From Stutzerimonas frequens (lineage in GTDB: Bacteria > Pseudomonadota > Gammaproteobacteria > Pseudomonadales > Pseudomonadaceae), in contig NZ_JAMOHM010000001.1 in the NCBI RefSeq assembly GCF_024448335.1, forward strand, positions 310,001 to 374,000: a stretch of DNA of 64,000 nt. Direction: 5' to 3'. Positions 9,900-19,049 of this stretch are shown piece by piece. Position 1 is the stretch's first letter. The number at the start of each line of letters is the position of its first letter. The notes under the pieces were generated by a model, which searched no databases, was not told the DNA's origin, and saw nothing but the letters and a program-made list of their open reading frames with translations. The position numbers and the translations under genes are program-made.

Positions 9900-10080
9900 C
9901 GGCGCACCAGCGAACGTCACCGTCAACCGCCACGGCACCGGCCCGGGGCACGCGCAGGGCCAGGAGCGCAGCGGATCTGGCGGCCCCGGCCTGATGCCTG
10001 AACGGACTGGCCAAAGCGTGACTCAGGAGTCATGCTTGGCGTCTGTCTGTATCTTCGCAACGTTTAGGAATCTACCCGGC

Positions 10081-10533
10081 ATGAGCCGCGATAGCCGCTA
10101 CCTGGAAGCCATCCTCCATCACGACATTCCGCTGACCCGCTCGCTGGGGCTGCGTGTCGAGCGCTGGGAAAACCACGAGCTGCGCCTGCAGGTGCCGCTG
10201 CAGCCGAACATCAATCACAAGAGCAGCATGTTCGGCGGCAGCCTCTACTGCGCTGCCGTGCTGGCGGGCTGGGGTTGGCTGCATCTGCGCCTGCGCGAAG
10301 CCGGTATCGAGGACGGGCACATCGTCATCCACGAAGGCAAGATCGAATACCCCCTGCCGGTGGTCGACGACGCCATGGCCATCTGCTCGGCACCGAGCCC
10401 CGAGGCCTGGGAGCGTTTCGAGGCGATCTATCGTCGGCGCGGGCGCTCGCGCCTGGAGCTGCACAGCCGCATCCTCGCCGCCGACGGTCGCGATGCCGTG
10501 CGCTTCACCGGGCAGTTCGTACTGCACAAGTGA
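10081..10533 (+). CDS. YiiD C-terminal-type thioesterase (hotdog fold)
   Basis: Encodes 150 residues from the ATG at 10081. The pattern LGLRVERWENHELRLQVPLQPNINHKSSMFGGS matches the putative thioesterase domain that forms the C-terminal half of E. coli YiiD, here as a stand-alone protein. The HKSSMFGGS stretch occupies the active-site helix of the hotdog fold. The substrate is unknown. It is followed by the convergent cysQ-nudE pair. Confidence 0.82.
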   Translation: MSRDSRYLEAILHHDIPLTRSLGLRVERWENHELRLQVPLQPNINHKSSMFGGSLYCAAVLAGWGWLHLRLREAGIEDGHIVIHEGKIEYPLPVVDDAMAICSAPSPEAWERFEAIYRRRGRSRLELHSRILAADGRDAVRFTGQFVLHK

Positions 10534-10592
10534 TCGGCTGCGCCAGGGCGGCGCAGCATATACCCTGTCGATCGCGCGCCCGGCTCGCGCGA

Positions 10593-11411
10593 TCAGTCGC
10601 GGCCGGCCAGCTCGATCAGCATCTCGCGCCAGTCGACGCCGACCGGCAGTGCCAGGAACGACGGATTCAGATAGCTTTCCCGCGCCTCGTAGCGCAACGG
10701 CGCACCTCCCACCTCCAGCACTTCGCCACCGGCGCCTTCCAGCACGCCCTGTGCCGCTGCGGTGTCCCATTGCGAGGTTGGCGCCAGCCTTGGATAGCAA
10801 TCGGCCGAGCCTTCGGCGAGCAGGCAGAACTTCAGCGAGCTGCCGACATTGGCCAACGCCAGCTCCCCGAAGCGCTCGCGCATGCTGTTCAGCAGCTGCT
10901 CCTGCGCCGGGCTGCTGTGCCGCCGACTGGCGACGACGGTGAAGGCTCCCGCGGGGTGCTGGCGCACGCGCAAGGGCTGCGCCGCGCCATCGGCCTCACT
11001 GCGCCAGGCGCCGAAATCCTTGCCGCCGTAGTAGCAGCGCCCGGATGCCGGAATGCCGACCACGCCGAAGCGCACCTCGCCCTGTTCGATCAGCGCCACA
11101 TTGACGGTGAATTCCGCGCTGCCGGCGATGAACTCCTTGGTGCCGTCCAGCGGGTCGACCAGCCACCAGCGCGTCCAGCCGGCACGCTCGGCCAGGGGCA
11201 CCTCGCAGTCCTCCTCGGAAAGCACCGGGATGCTGCCGTCGAGCGCCTTGAGGCCATCGAGCAACACATGATGTGCAGCCATGTCCGCCGCCGTCACTGG
11301 TGACTGGTCGGCCTTGGCCTGCACCTCCAGCTCGCTGCGCCAGTGCGGCAGGATCACCTCACCGGCCTGGCGCACCAGATCGATCACCGTCGAAAGATAA
11401 GGATGACTCAT
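10593..11411 (-). CDS. cysQ: 3'(2'),5'-bisphosphate nucleotidase CysQ
   Basis: A 272-residue member of the inositol monophosphatase-like metal-dependent phosphatases that hydrolyses 3'-phosphoadenosine 5'-phosphate, the by-product of sulfate assimilation. Metal-site motifs are present: SEEDCEVPL (about residue 72), DPLDGTKEFI (about 91) and WDTAAAQGVLEGAGG (about 212). The ATG overlaps the stop of nudE by 4 bp, giving the nudE-cysQ operon common in pseudomonads. Confidence 0.95.
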   Translation of the reverse strand: MSHPYLSTVIDLVRQAGEVILPHWRSELEVQAKADQSPVTAADMAAHHVLLDGLKALDGSIPVLSEEDCEVPLAERAGWTRWWLVDPLDGTKEFIAGSAEFTVNVALIEQGEVRFGVVGIPASGRCYYGGKDFGAWRSEADGAAQPLRVRQHPAGAFTVVASRRHSSPAQEQLLNSMRERFGELALANVGSSLKFCLLAEGSADCYPRLAPTSQWDTAAAQGVLEGAGGEVLEVGGAPLRYEARESYLNPSFLALPVGVDWREMLIELAGRD

Positions 11412-11974
11412 TGGCCGAACTCCCCGCGCTGGGTCAGCAGATCACGCGCCAGATAGAGCGCCGCCAGTGCGCGGCCTTCGCTGAACTGTGGATGCTGTAC
11501 CAGGCTGGACAGCTCGTGCAGGCTGACCTTGTCGAGCCGCATCGGCTCCGGTTCGTCGCCTGGCAGCCGCTCTGGATAGAGATCGCGGGCCAGCACGACC
11601 TGGATCTTCTGGCTCATGTAGCCGGGTGACAGCGACAGTTCGGTGAGCAGCTCCAGGCGCCGGGCGCCGAAGCCGGCCTCCTCCTTCAGCTCGCGGTTGG
11701 CCGCCTCCAGCACGTCCTCGCCCGGCTCGATCAGCCCCTTGGGCAGCGACAGCTCGTAGCGGTCGGTCCCGCCGCAATACTCTTCGACCAGCAGCGCGTT
11801 CTCGGCGTCGGCCAGCGCCACGATCATCACCGCGCCGTAGCCGCTGCCCTTTCCGACAAGGCGCTCGTAGGTACGCTCCACGCCGTTGGAAAAGCGCAAT
11901 TGCAATTCCTCGACGCGGAACAGGCGGCTGCTGGCAACGATTTCACGAGCTAGCACGGTGGGTTTCTGGCGCAT
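11408..11974 (-). CDS. nudE: ADP compounds hydrolase NudE
   Basis: A 188-residue Nudix hydrolase cleaving ADP-ribose, NADH and Ap3A-type substrates. The complete Nudix box (G-x5-E-x7-REUxEExGU) reads GLIEPGEDVLEAANRELKEE followed by AGF. The start at 11974 (MRQKPTVLAREIVASSRLF) fits the NudE family and lies downstream of an AGGAG-type site; the frame is open for 58 more codons upstream but that region overlaps the divergent yrfG leader. It is translationally coupled to cysQ. Confidence 0.94.
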   Translation of the reverse strand: MRQKPTVLAREIVASSRLFRVEELQLRFSNGVERTYERLVGKGSGYGAVMIVALADAENALLVEEYCGGTDRYELSLPKGLIEPGEDVLEAANRELKEEAGFGARRLELLTELSLSPGYMSQKIQVVLARDLYPERLPGDEPEPMRLDKVSLHELSSLVQHPQFSEGRALAALYLARDLLTQRGEFGQ

Positions 11975-12089
11975 GGGAAACTCCTGGAAACGCGAGCGGC
12001 TATCATAACCCGTGTTCCCGCGCTGGCCGCGAATGCTTTGCGACCAGCTGAACGCCCTGTTCATCCCCTTCGCCGACCCGAGCCCGCCC

Positions 12090-12770
12090 ATGACCGCCAC
12101 CCTGCCCTGGCCCGACATCGACACCGTCCTGCTCGACATGGACGGCACCCTGCTGGATCTTCACTTCGACAATCACTTCTGGCTCGAGCTCTTGCCGCAA
12201 CGCTACGCCGAGCTGCACGGCATCAGCCGCGCCATGGCCGAGCTGGAGCTGGCGCCGCTGTTCAACGAACACGTCGGCAAGCTCACCTGGTATTGCCTGG
12301 ATTACTGGTCGCGCGAGCTGAACCTGCCGATCCGCGAGATGAAGCGCGAGATCGCCGAGCTGATCGCCCTCCGGCCCAGCGCCGACGAGTTTCTCGCCGC
12401 ACTGCGCCAAGCCGGCAAGCGCGTGGTGCTGATCACCAACGCCCACCGCGACTCGTTGTCGCTGAAGCTGGAAAAAATCGAACTGGCGCCCTGGTTCGAC
12501 CGCCTGATCAGCTCCCACGACTATGGCTACCCGAAAGAGGAAGCGCAGTTCTGGTATGCGCTGCGCCAGGATCTGGAGTTCGACCCGTCCCGTGCCCTGT
12601 TCATCGACGATAGCCTGCCAATCTTGCGCAGTGCCCGGCGTTTCGGCATCGCCCATCTGCTCGCGGTGCGCGAGCCGGACAGCCGCCGCGCGCCGAAGGA
12701 CACCGAGGAGTTCGCCGCCGTCGAGGATTATCGCGACCTGGCAAGCAGCCTGACCGGCCCCCTGGCGTGA
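12090..12770 (+). CDS. yrfG: GMP/IMP nucleotidase YrfG, HAD superfamily
   Basis: A 226-residue HAD-family hydrolase. Motif I DMDGTLLDLHFDN (about residue 16), motif II LITNAH, the conserved Lys in YPKEEAQFW and motif IV IDDSLPIL are all in place. E. coli YrfG dephosphorylates GMP and IMP. I place the start at the ATG at 12090 (MTATLPWPDIDTVLLDMDG); 26 upstream codons are open but look non-conserved. It is divergent from nudE-cysQ, an arrangement I recall from other pseudomonads. Confidence 0.93.
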   Translation: MTATLPWPDIDTVLLDMDGTLLDLHFDNHFWLELLPQRYAELHGISRAMAELELAPLFNEHVGKLTWYCLDYWSRELNLPIREMKREIAELIALRPSADEFLAALRQAGKRVVLITNAHRDSLSLKLEKIELAPWFDRLISSHDYGYPKEEAQFWYALRQDLEFDPSRALFIDDSLPILRSARRFGIAHLLAVREPDSRRAPKDTEEFAAVEDYRDLASSLTGPLA

Positions 12771-12872
12771 CGGCTGGCTCTGCCGTGGGCCAGCCAGAAG
12801 CCTTACACTACGCAACAATTGCCGCCGGCAGAACCGACTCAGGATGAGTTAGGGCCGAGCAACATCGAAACA

Positions 12873-12904
12873 GCGAACGCCGGTCGTCGAGACCCGGCGT
12901 TCGC
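12873..12904. other. Strong stem-loop between yrfG and the hybrid kinase gene
   Basis: A perfect 11-bp inverted repeat, GCGAACGCCGG at 12873-12883 and CCGGCGTTCGC at 12894-12904, encloses a 10-base loop. There is no run of T on either side, so it is not a classical Rho-independent terminator. It could end yrfG transcription, sit in the 5' leader of the kinase gene (start 12940), or bind a regulator. Confidence 0.55.
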
Positions 12905-12939
12905 GGTTCAAAAGCCACGGATGATCGATAGGAAGTGAC

Positions 12940-15501
12940 ATGGCAGCAGTAGGCGCCGAGTTCTGGCCCCACAGTCAAAGCGAGATGAGCGAGCGCATTC
13001 GCCGGCATGCCTGGAAAGAAAGCGTGCTCGGCCCGCTCGATAGCTGGCCGCAGACGCTGCGGTTGCTTCTCGACACCATCCTCGAAGCGCCGCTGCCCAT
13101 GTGCATCCTCTGGGGCGACCAGGCGCTGCAGTTGTACAACGACGCCCATGCCCGGCTTATCGGCGACCGCCACCCGGCCGAACTGGGCATGCCGGCCTGC
13201 CGGCGCTGGGGCGCGACCTGGGAGCTGCTCGCCCCGGCATGCGACAGAGCCCGTCGCGGCGAGCCGCGAACGCTGCGCAACCAGCAGCTGGCGGTCGAGC
13301 GCGACGGCCAGCGGGTCGAGGCCTGGTTCGACCTGGCACTGAGCCCGATACGCAACCAGCCGCACGGCATTGGCGGATTGCTGCTGTGCCTGAGCGAAAC
13401 CAGCGAACGCGTGCGCACCGAAACTCGGCTATCGCAGACCGCCCTGCACTACAAGCTCAGTGCCGAAGTACACCGGATCAGCGAGCACCGCCTGCAGCTG
13501 GCGCTGGAGGCCAGTGACCTGGTCGGGATCTGGGATTGGGACATCCGTAGCGGTGGCATTCCGGACCATGCCGAGCTGCTGCGCATTGCGCCGGTCGAGC
13601 GCTCGGGACCGACCGGGCTGCGCCATCAGGCATTCTTCGAGCACGTTCATCCGGACGACATACCGCGCCTGCAGGCCGCGCTGTCGCGATGTATCGACGG
13701 CCGCGAAGAGCTCGAGGTGCGCTATCGCCTGCGCAGCCCCGACGGCACCGTGCGCTGGGCCCTCGCGCGCGGTCGTCGGCATTGCGACGAGCACGGCCAA
13801 CCGCAGCGCTTTCCCGGCGCGGTAATGGACATCAGCCGCCAGCAGGCCAGCGAGGATGCACTGCGCCAGAGCGAAGCCGAGCTGAAGAAGATCACCGATG
13901 CCCTGCCGGTGCTGATCGGCTATGTCGATAACAACGAGTGCTTCCGCTTCAACAATCGCTACTACAAGGACTGGTTCGGCCATTCGACCGAATGGCTGCG
14001 GGGCAAGTCCGTTCGCGAAGTGCTCGGTGAGCAGGGCTATGCCGCGCGACGTGACTATATCGGGGCCGCGCTGGCCGGCCAGGAAGTGGTATTCGAAGCC
14101 TACAGTCCGCATCGCGACGGGCAGCCGCGACGTATGCTGGTGCACTATCTGCCGCGTCGAGACAGCCAGGGCAAGGTGCTAGGTTTTTTCGTCATGGCGC
14201 TGGATGTCACCGAACGATGGCGCGCCGAGCAGGCCCTGCGCGAACTGAACGAGACTCTGGAAAGCCGCATTCAGGAGCGCACCCAGGCGCTGGCCGAAGT
14301 CTATGAGCGGTTGCTCAAGGAAATGGCCAGCCGCGAACAGGCTCAGGAAGCGCTGCGTCAGGCGCAGAAGATGGAAGCGGTCGGCCAGCTGACCGGCGGC
14401 ATCGCCCACGACTTCAATAACATGCTGACCGGGATCATCGGCGGCCTCGACCTGATCCAGCGCTATATCCAGTCCGGCCGCCATGATGAAACCCAGCGCT
14501 TCATCGACGCCGCGGTGACCTCGGCCAACCGCGCCGCGGCACTGACCCATCGTCTGCTGGCCTTCGCGCGTCGGCAGCCGCTGAATCTCAAGTGCGTCGA
14601 ACTCAACCAGCTGATCGAGTCGATGCACGATCTGCTGAGCCGCACCCTGGGCAGCCATATCCGCATCAGCAACCAGCTGCAAGCCGGTCTGTGGCCGGTC
14701 TCGAGCGACGAGAACCAGCTGGAGAGCGCGCTGCTCAACCTGGTCATCAACGCTCGCGACGCGATGCCCGACGGCGGCTCCCTGCTGCTCGAGACGCGCA
14801 ACGTCGAGCTTCGACAGCAGAGCGAGGTAGGTGAACTGGCGCCGGGACGCTACGTCATCCTGAGCCTGACCGACAGCGGCTGCGGCATGAGCGCCAAGGT
14901 CCTGGCCAGCGTCTTCGAGCCTTTCTTCACCACCAAGCCGATCGGCCAGGGCACCGGGCTGGGCCTGTCCATGGTCTACGGCTTCACCCGCCAGGCAGGC
15001 GGGCACGTTCAGATCGCCAGCGAACCGGGCAAGGGAACCCAGGTGAGCCTCTATCTGCCGGTCTTCGACAGCCAGCCCGAGGCGATACCGCTGACCAGCG
15101 AGGTGCATGGCCCGCTGCGCGCCCGGCAGGGCGAGACGGTACTGGTGGTCGAAGACGATCCCGCCGTGCGTCTGCTGGTTCTCGACGTGTTGCAGATGCT
15201 CGGCTACCAGGCCCTGGAAGCGGCGGATGGCAACGCCGCGGTGCGCATCCTGGAAAACACGCCCGACATCGACCTGCTGGTGACCGATGTCGGCCTGCCG
15301 GGAATGAACGGGCGCCAGCTGGCGGATATCGCACGGCAGCAACGCGCCGGCCTGCCGGTCCTGTTCATGACCGGTTATGCCAGGCAGGCGGCCAGTTCGG
15401 ACTTCCTCGAACCGGGAATGGACATGATCAGCAAGCCCTTCAACCTGGACGCGCTGGCCAAGCGCGTGCGCGACATGCTGGCGAAGGCCGACCAACGGTG
15501 A
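12940..15501 (+). CDS. PAS-domain hybrid sensor histidine kinase with C-terminal receiver
   Basis: An 853-residue cytoplasmic protein with no transmembrane segment. An N-terminal PAS-like region (1-150) is followed by two more PAS domains (about 170-300 and 310-435), a coiled coil (about 440-475), a HisKA domain with phospho-acceptor His490 in [10 protein letters not shown], a HATPase domain (N box [17 protein letters not shown] box [11 protein letters not shown]), and a receiver with phospho-acceptor Asp783 ([11 protein letters not shown]). AGGAAG precedes the ATG. No partner response regulator or HPt gene is adjacent. Its kinase core is a close paralogue of the hybrid kinase at 26759-28708. 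Confidence 0.93.
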   Translation: MAAVGAEFWPHSQSEMSERIRRHAWKESVLGPLDSWPQTLRLLLDTILEAPLPMCILWGDQALQLYNDAHARLIGDRHPAELGMPACRRWGATWELLAPACDRARRGEPRTLRNQQLAVERDGQRVEAWFDLALSPIRNQPHGIGGLLLCLSETSERVRTETRLSQTALHYKLSAEVHRISEHRLQLALEASDLVGIWDWDIRSGGIPDHAELLRIAPVERSGPTGLRHQAFFEHVHPDDIPRLQAALSRCIDGREELEVRYRLRSPDGTVRWALARGRRHCDEHGQPQRFPGAVMDISRQQASEDALRQSEAELKKITDALPVLIGYVDNNECFRFNNRYYKDWFGHSTEWLRGKSVREVLGEQGYAARRDYIGAALAGQEVVFEAYSPHRDGQPRRMLVHYLPRRDSQGKVLGFFVMALDVTERWRAEQALRELNETLESRIQERTQALAEVYERLLKEMASREQAQEALRQAQKMEAVGQLTGGIAHDFNNMLTGIIGGLDLIQRYIQSGRHDETQRFIDAAVTSANRAAALTHRLLAFARRQPLNLKCVELNQLIESMHDLLSRTLGSHIRISNQLQAGLWPVSSDENQLESALLNLVINARDAMPDGGSLLLETRNVELRQQSEVGELAPGRYVILSLTDSGCGMSAKVLASVFEPFFTTKPIGQGTGLGLSMVYGFTRQAGGHVQIASEPGKGTQVSLYLPVFDSQPEAIPLTSEVHGPLRARQGETVLVVEDDPAVRLLVLDVLQMLGYQALEAADGNAAVRILENTPDIDLLVTDVGLPGMNGRQLADIARQQRAGLPVLFMTGYARQAASSDFLEPGMDMISKPFNLDALAKRVRDMLAKADQR

Positions 15502-15613
15502 ATCGTCTTCGGCCGGGCGGGGTCATAACCCTACCGGCTGCCGGCAACCTGATCGGCGCTCGCAGCGCAGTTGCCCGACCCCGGCCCTGAAACCGACCCT
15601 TACGAGCCTGCCG

Positions 15614-16459
15614 ATGAACGCGCCTTCCCGTCTGCCCGCCGGTATCGCAACGGCTACGCCAACGCCCAGCGGTGCCAGCCAGCGCTATCACTATCAGCCG
15701 ATCGACGAGGCCGAACGGTGCGATGTCGACCTCGCCGAGGAATGCGCGCTGGCGATCGCCTATAACGGGCTCAATCAGGCGGTGATGATGATTTCTCCGG
15801 CGGACCTCGAGGATTTCGTCGTCGGCTTCAGCCTGGCGAACGGCATCGTCGAGTCGCCGAACGACATCTACGACATTCATCTGCACGGCCAGGGCAGCGC
15901 CCGGCGGGCGGAAGTCGAGATATCCAGCCGCAGCTTCTGGCAACTCAAGCGACAGCGCCGCCAGCTCCCCGGCAACAGCAGTTGCGGCCTGTGTGGCGTC
16001 GAAGCGCTGGAACAGGCCCTGCCGCAGCTGCCGATCATGCCTCCAGCGGCGCTGCCGCCGGCACACTGGCTGCACGACCTGCGCGAGCGCATCTCCGCTT
16101 ATCAACCGCTGGGACGCGGCTGCGGCGCGGTACATGCGGCCCTGTTCATGGACAACCAGGGGACGATACGTCTGGGGCGTGAAGATATCGGTCGGCACAA
16201 CGCGCTGGACAAGCTGATCGGTGCCATGGCGCGCGAAGGATTGGAAGCTGCCGGCGGCCTGGCTATCGTCACCAGTCGCTGCAGCCTGGAGCTGGTGCAC
16301 AAGGTTCAGCGCGCAGGCATCCCGACCCTGGTCAGCCTGTCCTCCCCCACTGGTCTCGCGACACGCTGGGCGCAGCGACACAACCTGAACCTGATTCATC
16401 TGCCGCATCGCAGCCCGCCGCGCGTCTACAGCCCGGCGGCAAGCGCCGCCCGCGATTGA
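15614..16459 (+). CDS. fdhD: Formate dehydrogenase accessory sulfurtransferase FdhD
   Basis: Encodes 281 residues. FdhD transfers sulfur from IscS to the molybdenum cofactor, which formate dehydrogenases need for activity. The essential cysteine pair is in NSSCGLCGVEAL (about residue 120), and RGCGAVHAALF and GREDIGRHNALDKLIG are typical family segments. No formate dehydrogenase structural genes are in the window, so the client enzymes lie elsewhere. The ribosome site before the ATG is weak. Confidence 0.95.
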   Translation: MNAPSRLPAGIATATPTPSGASQRYHYQPIDEAERCDVDLAEECALAIAYNGLNQAVMMISPADLEDFVVGFSLANGIVESPNDIYDIHLHGQGSARRAEVEISSRSFWQLKRQRRQLPGNSSCGLCGVEALEQALPQLPIMPPAALPPAHWLHDLRERISAYQPLGRGCGAVHAALFMDNQGTIRLGREDIGRHNALDKLIGAMAREGLEAAGGLAIVTSRCSLELVHKVQRAGIPTLVSLSSPTGLATRWAQRHNLNLIHLPHRSPPRVYSPAASAARD

Positions 16460-16630
16460 GTTGCGGACGCCGCACAAGCGGCACAAGACCCCCGCCCGCA
16501 AAGCAAGTTCCGACCGTAAATCAAAGAGTTAGCAAACAGGAACTGCTTCACGCATTTCATCGGAAAGCCCTTGCCGGAAGCGAAGCGGCACGTGAGGATC
16601 GCGGCGCAATTCCACATACGGGATCACACC

Positions 16631-17092
16631 ATGAAGTACGCCTCGATTTTCCTGTTGTCCACCAGCCTGCTCAGCGCAGCCGCCTTTGCCGGCAGCAACA
16701 CCGAAGCCGCCGTTGGCGGTGCCCTCGGTGGCGCGCTCGGTTCCGTGGTGGGTGAGCATCTGGGTGGCTCGACTGGCGCGACCATCGGCGCTGGCGTCGG
16801 CGGTGCGGCAGGTGGCATGGTCGGCGCCGACAAGCGCAGCCGCACCGAAGCGGCCATCGGCGGTGGCCTTGGTGCGGCCGGCGGCAACGTCATCGGCCAG
16901 CAGGTCGGCGGCAGCACCGGCGGTCTGATCGGTGCAGCCGTCGGCGGCGGTGCCGGCGGCGCGATCGGCAACGCCTACGGCGACGATGATGACGACCGCT
17001 ACCGAGGTGATCGCCGTTACCGCGACCGCCACTACTATGGCCCGCCCGGCAAGGCCAAGGGGCATTACAAGCATCGTCACAAACACCATTGA
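16631..17092 (+). CDS. Glycine-zipper exported protein (YMGG-like)
   Basis: A 153-residue protein with a cleavable signal peptide (MKYASIFLLSTSLLSAAAFA, 1-20). Residues 26-115 are repeated glycine zippers such as GGALGGALGSVVGEHLGG and GGLGAAGGNVIGQQVGG, in which a Gly every fourth residue allows tight helix packing in membranes. The tail is first Asp-rich (DDDDD), then basic and His/Tyr-rich (about 120-153). The function is unknown; relatives are envelope proteins. A strong terminator follows. Confidence 0.85.
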   Translation: MKYASIFLLSTSLLSAAAFAGSNTEAAVGGALGGALGSVVGEHLGGSTGATIGAGVGGAAGGMVGADKRSRTEAAIGGGLGAAGGNVIGQQVGGSTGGLIGAAVGGGAGGAIGNAYGDDDDDRYRGDRRYRDRHYYGPPGKAKGHYKHRHKHH

Positions 17093-17129
17093 TGCCTGAG
17101 CAGGTCGCCGGCCTGCTGCAGCATCCCTC

Positions 17130-17169
17130 GAGAACGCCCGGATTCGCCCTGCCGAGTCCGGGCGTTCTC
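17130..17169. terminator. Hairpin terminator between convergent genes
   Basis: A perfect 13-bp inverted repeat (GAGAACGCCCGGA at 17130-17142 and TCCGGGCGTTCTC at 17157-17169) with a 14-base loop lies between the stops of the glycine-zipper gene and the convergent thioesterase gene. On the plus strand it is followed by GTTTCTC, a short U-rich tail. It may stop transcription from both sides. Confidence 0.7.
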
Positions 17170-17196
17170 GTTTCTCTGGCTAAATGAATCCAGCCG

Positions 17197-17628
17197 CTAC
17201 GCCAGAGCCTCCAGCGCCGCACGCAGGCGCGGCGGGATCGCCGTCGGCCGGTTGCTTGCCCGCTCGACGAAGACATGCACGAAGCGGCCCGCCGCGCTGG
17301 CCTCCTGCTCGCCCTCGCGGAAAATCGCCAGCTCGTACTGCACCGACGAGTTGCCCAGCTTGGCCACCCGCAGGCCCACCTCGATCAGGTCCGGATAGGC
17401 GATCGAGGCGAAGTAGTCGCAAGCCGAACTGACCACGAAGCCGACGATGTCGCCATCCTGGATATCCAGCCCGCCCTGCTGGATCAGGTAGTTGTTCACC
17501 GCCGTGTCGAAAAACCCGTAATAGACGACGTTGTTCACATGACCGTAGATGTCATTGTCGTGCCAGCGCGTGGTGATGGGCTGAAAGTGCTTGTAGTCGC
17601 GGCGCAGGTGTTTGGGTTGCTCGGGCAT
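17197..17628 (-). CDS. Acyl-CoA thioesterase, 4-hydroxybenzoyl-CoA type hotdog
   Basis: Encodes 143 residues from the ATG at 17628 (MPEQPKHLRRDYKHFQPI). The signature RWHDNDIYGHVNNVVYYGFFDTAVNNYL (split across about residues 20-47) is the 4HBT / YbgC-type active-site region with the catalytic Asp. Enzymes of this type hydrolyse short or medium acyl-CoAs. It lies just downstream of the iron-dependent alcohol dehydrogenase on the same strand (38 bp gap) and may be co-transcribed. The natural substrate is unknown. Confidence 0.88.
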   Translation of the reverse strand: MPEQPKHLRRDYKHFQPITTRWHDNDIYGHVNNVVYYGFFDTAVNNYLIQQGGLDIQDGDIVGFVVSSACDYFASIAYPDLIEVGLRVAKLGNSSVQYELAIFREGEQEASAAGRFVHVFVERASNRPTAIPPRLRAALEALA

Positions 17629-17666
17629 GGTCGTTCTCGCGGTACGCAATGAAGAGGAAGACTGGC

Positions 17667-18830
17667 TCAGTAGGCGGCCTGATAGATCGCCAGCGCATCG
17701 GCCTCGCTGACCTCGCGCGGATTGTTGACCAGTAGCCGCTGCTGCAGCATCGCCTCCTTCGCCAGCTGCGGCAGCATCTCTTCCGGCACGCCGGCGTCGC
17801 GCAGGCGGGTCGGCAGGCCGACGCGGGCGCTCATCTGCTCGAACTCCGCGATCAGCTGCTCGGCGTAGGTGGACGGATCATCCGTGCGCAGGCGCTCGCC
17901 GAGAATGATCGGTGCCAGTTCGCCGTAGTGCGTGGCCGCCGCGCTGACGTTGAAACGCAGCACCTGCGGCAGTACCAGGGCGTTGGACAGGCCGTGGGGA
18001 ATGTGGAAATTGCCTCCCAGCGGATAGGCCAGCGCGTGCACGGCGGCGACCGGCGCATTGGCGAACGCCTGTCCGGCCAGGCAGGCGCCCAGCAGCATGG
18101 CCTGGCGTGCCTCGCGGTTGCTGCCGTTGTGCACCGCCTCGTCCAGATTGGCCGCCAAGAGGCGCAGCGCCTCGCGGGCCAACAGGTCGGACATGGGGTT
18201 CTTCTTCAGCGCGCTGGTGTAGGCCTCGATGGCATGCACCATGGCGTCGATGCCGGTGGCCGCGGTCACCGCCGGCGGCAGGCCGAGGGTGAGATCGGCG
18301 TCGAGCAATGCCAGGTCCGGCAGCAGCAGGGGCGAGACCACGCCCATCTTGGTCGTCTCACCGGTGGTGATGATGGCGATCTGCGTGACTTCGGAGCCGG
18401 TACCCGCCGTTGTCGGCACCTGAATCAGTGGCAGGCGCCGGCCCTTGGCGTTGCCGACACCGTAGATGTCCTGCAGCGATTGCGCGCAATCAGGATGGGC
18501 CAACAGCGCAACCAGCTTGGCCACGTCCATGGAGCTGCCGCCGCCGAAGCCGATGATCAGAGCGGCACTGCACGCTTTCGCCTGCTCGACTGCAGCCATC
18601 ACGATGTTTTCTGGCGGATCGGCGACGACCTGATCGTAAACGGCGACCTTCAACCCTTCCGTCTCGAAGCCCGGCAGGACCTCGTTGAGCAGGCCAAAAC
18701 GGGTGATGCCGGGGTCGGTCACCACCAGCACCGAGCGCGCTCCACGTTCCTTGCAGAGGCTGGCCAGCCGGCGCGACGAGCCGGGCTCGCAGATCAATTG
18801 AGCGGTTGTGGCAAAGCTGAACGGATGCAT
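17667..18830 (-). CDS. Iron-containing alcohol dehydrogenase
   Basis: A 387-residue group III (Fe-dependent) NAD(P)+ alcohol dehydrogenase. Cofactor and metal motifs include GGGSSMDVAK (about residues 94-103), PTTAGTGSEVT, the metal ligand region HAIEAYTSALKK, and HALAYPLGGNFHIPHG. A perfect AGGAGG lies before the ATG at 18830, which I prefer over an earlier in-frame start. The substrate cannot be read from sequence. It is separated from the upstream acyl-CoA dehydrogenase operon by a 141-bp repeat element. Confidence 0.93.
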   Translation of the reverse strand: MHPFSFATTAQLICEPGSSRRLASLCKERGARSVLVVTDPGITRFGLLNEVLPGFETEGLKVAVYDQVVADPPENIVMAAVEQAKACSAALIIGFGGGSSMDVAKLVALLAHPDCAQSLQDIYGVGNAKGRRLPLIQVPTTAGTGSEVTQIAIITTGETTKMGVVSPLLLPDLALLDADLTLGLPPAVTAATGIDAMVHAIEAYTSALKKNPMSDLLAREALRLLAANLDEAVHNGSNREARQAMLLGACLAGQAFANAPVAAVHALAYPLGGNFHIPHGLSNALVLPQVLRFNVSAAATHYGELAPIILGERLRTDDPSTYAEQLIAEFEQMSARVGLPTRLRDAGVPEEMLPQLAKEAMLQQRLLVNNPREVSEADALAIYQAAY

Positions 18831-18880
18831 GCTGCCTCCTGATTGTCTTGATGCGGCGTTGAGAGAGCAGCAAATCAAAA

Positions 18881-19021
18881 GCCCCCTCACCCCAAGCCTC
18901 TCCCGGAGGGAGAGGGGGTAGTTCTGTGTAGTAGCCCAACACCGCGCGGCCTACCGTCATTCGATCAACGCCCTCTCTTTTCGGGGAGAGGGCTGGGCCG
19001 CCCGGCGTAGGGGCGAGGGGC
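18881..19021. repeat. 141-bp intergenic inverted-repeat element
   Basis: The ends form an imperfect inverted repeat (GCCCCCTCACCCC at the left, GGGGCGAGGGGC at the right). Inside are two further hairpins, CTCTCCC-ggag-GGAGAG on the left and CCCTCTC-ttttcgg-GGAGAGGG on the right. Composition and structure differ from the surrounding coding DNA and resemble dispersed 'CCCTC-ACCCC / GGGGAGAGGG' palindromic elements seen between genes in gammaproteobacteria. No open reading frame or obvious target-site duplication is visible. Confidence 0.65.
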
Positions 19022-19049
19022 AGCGGGTTAGCTCGATCGCCACTTCTCG

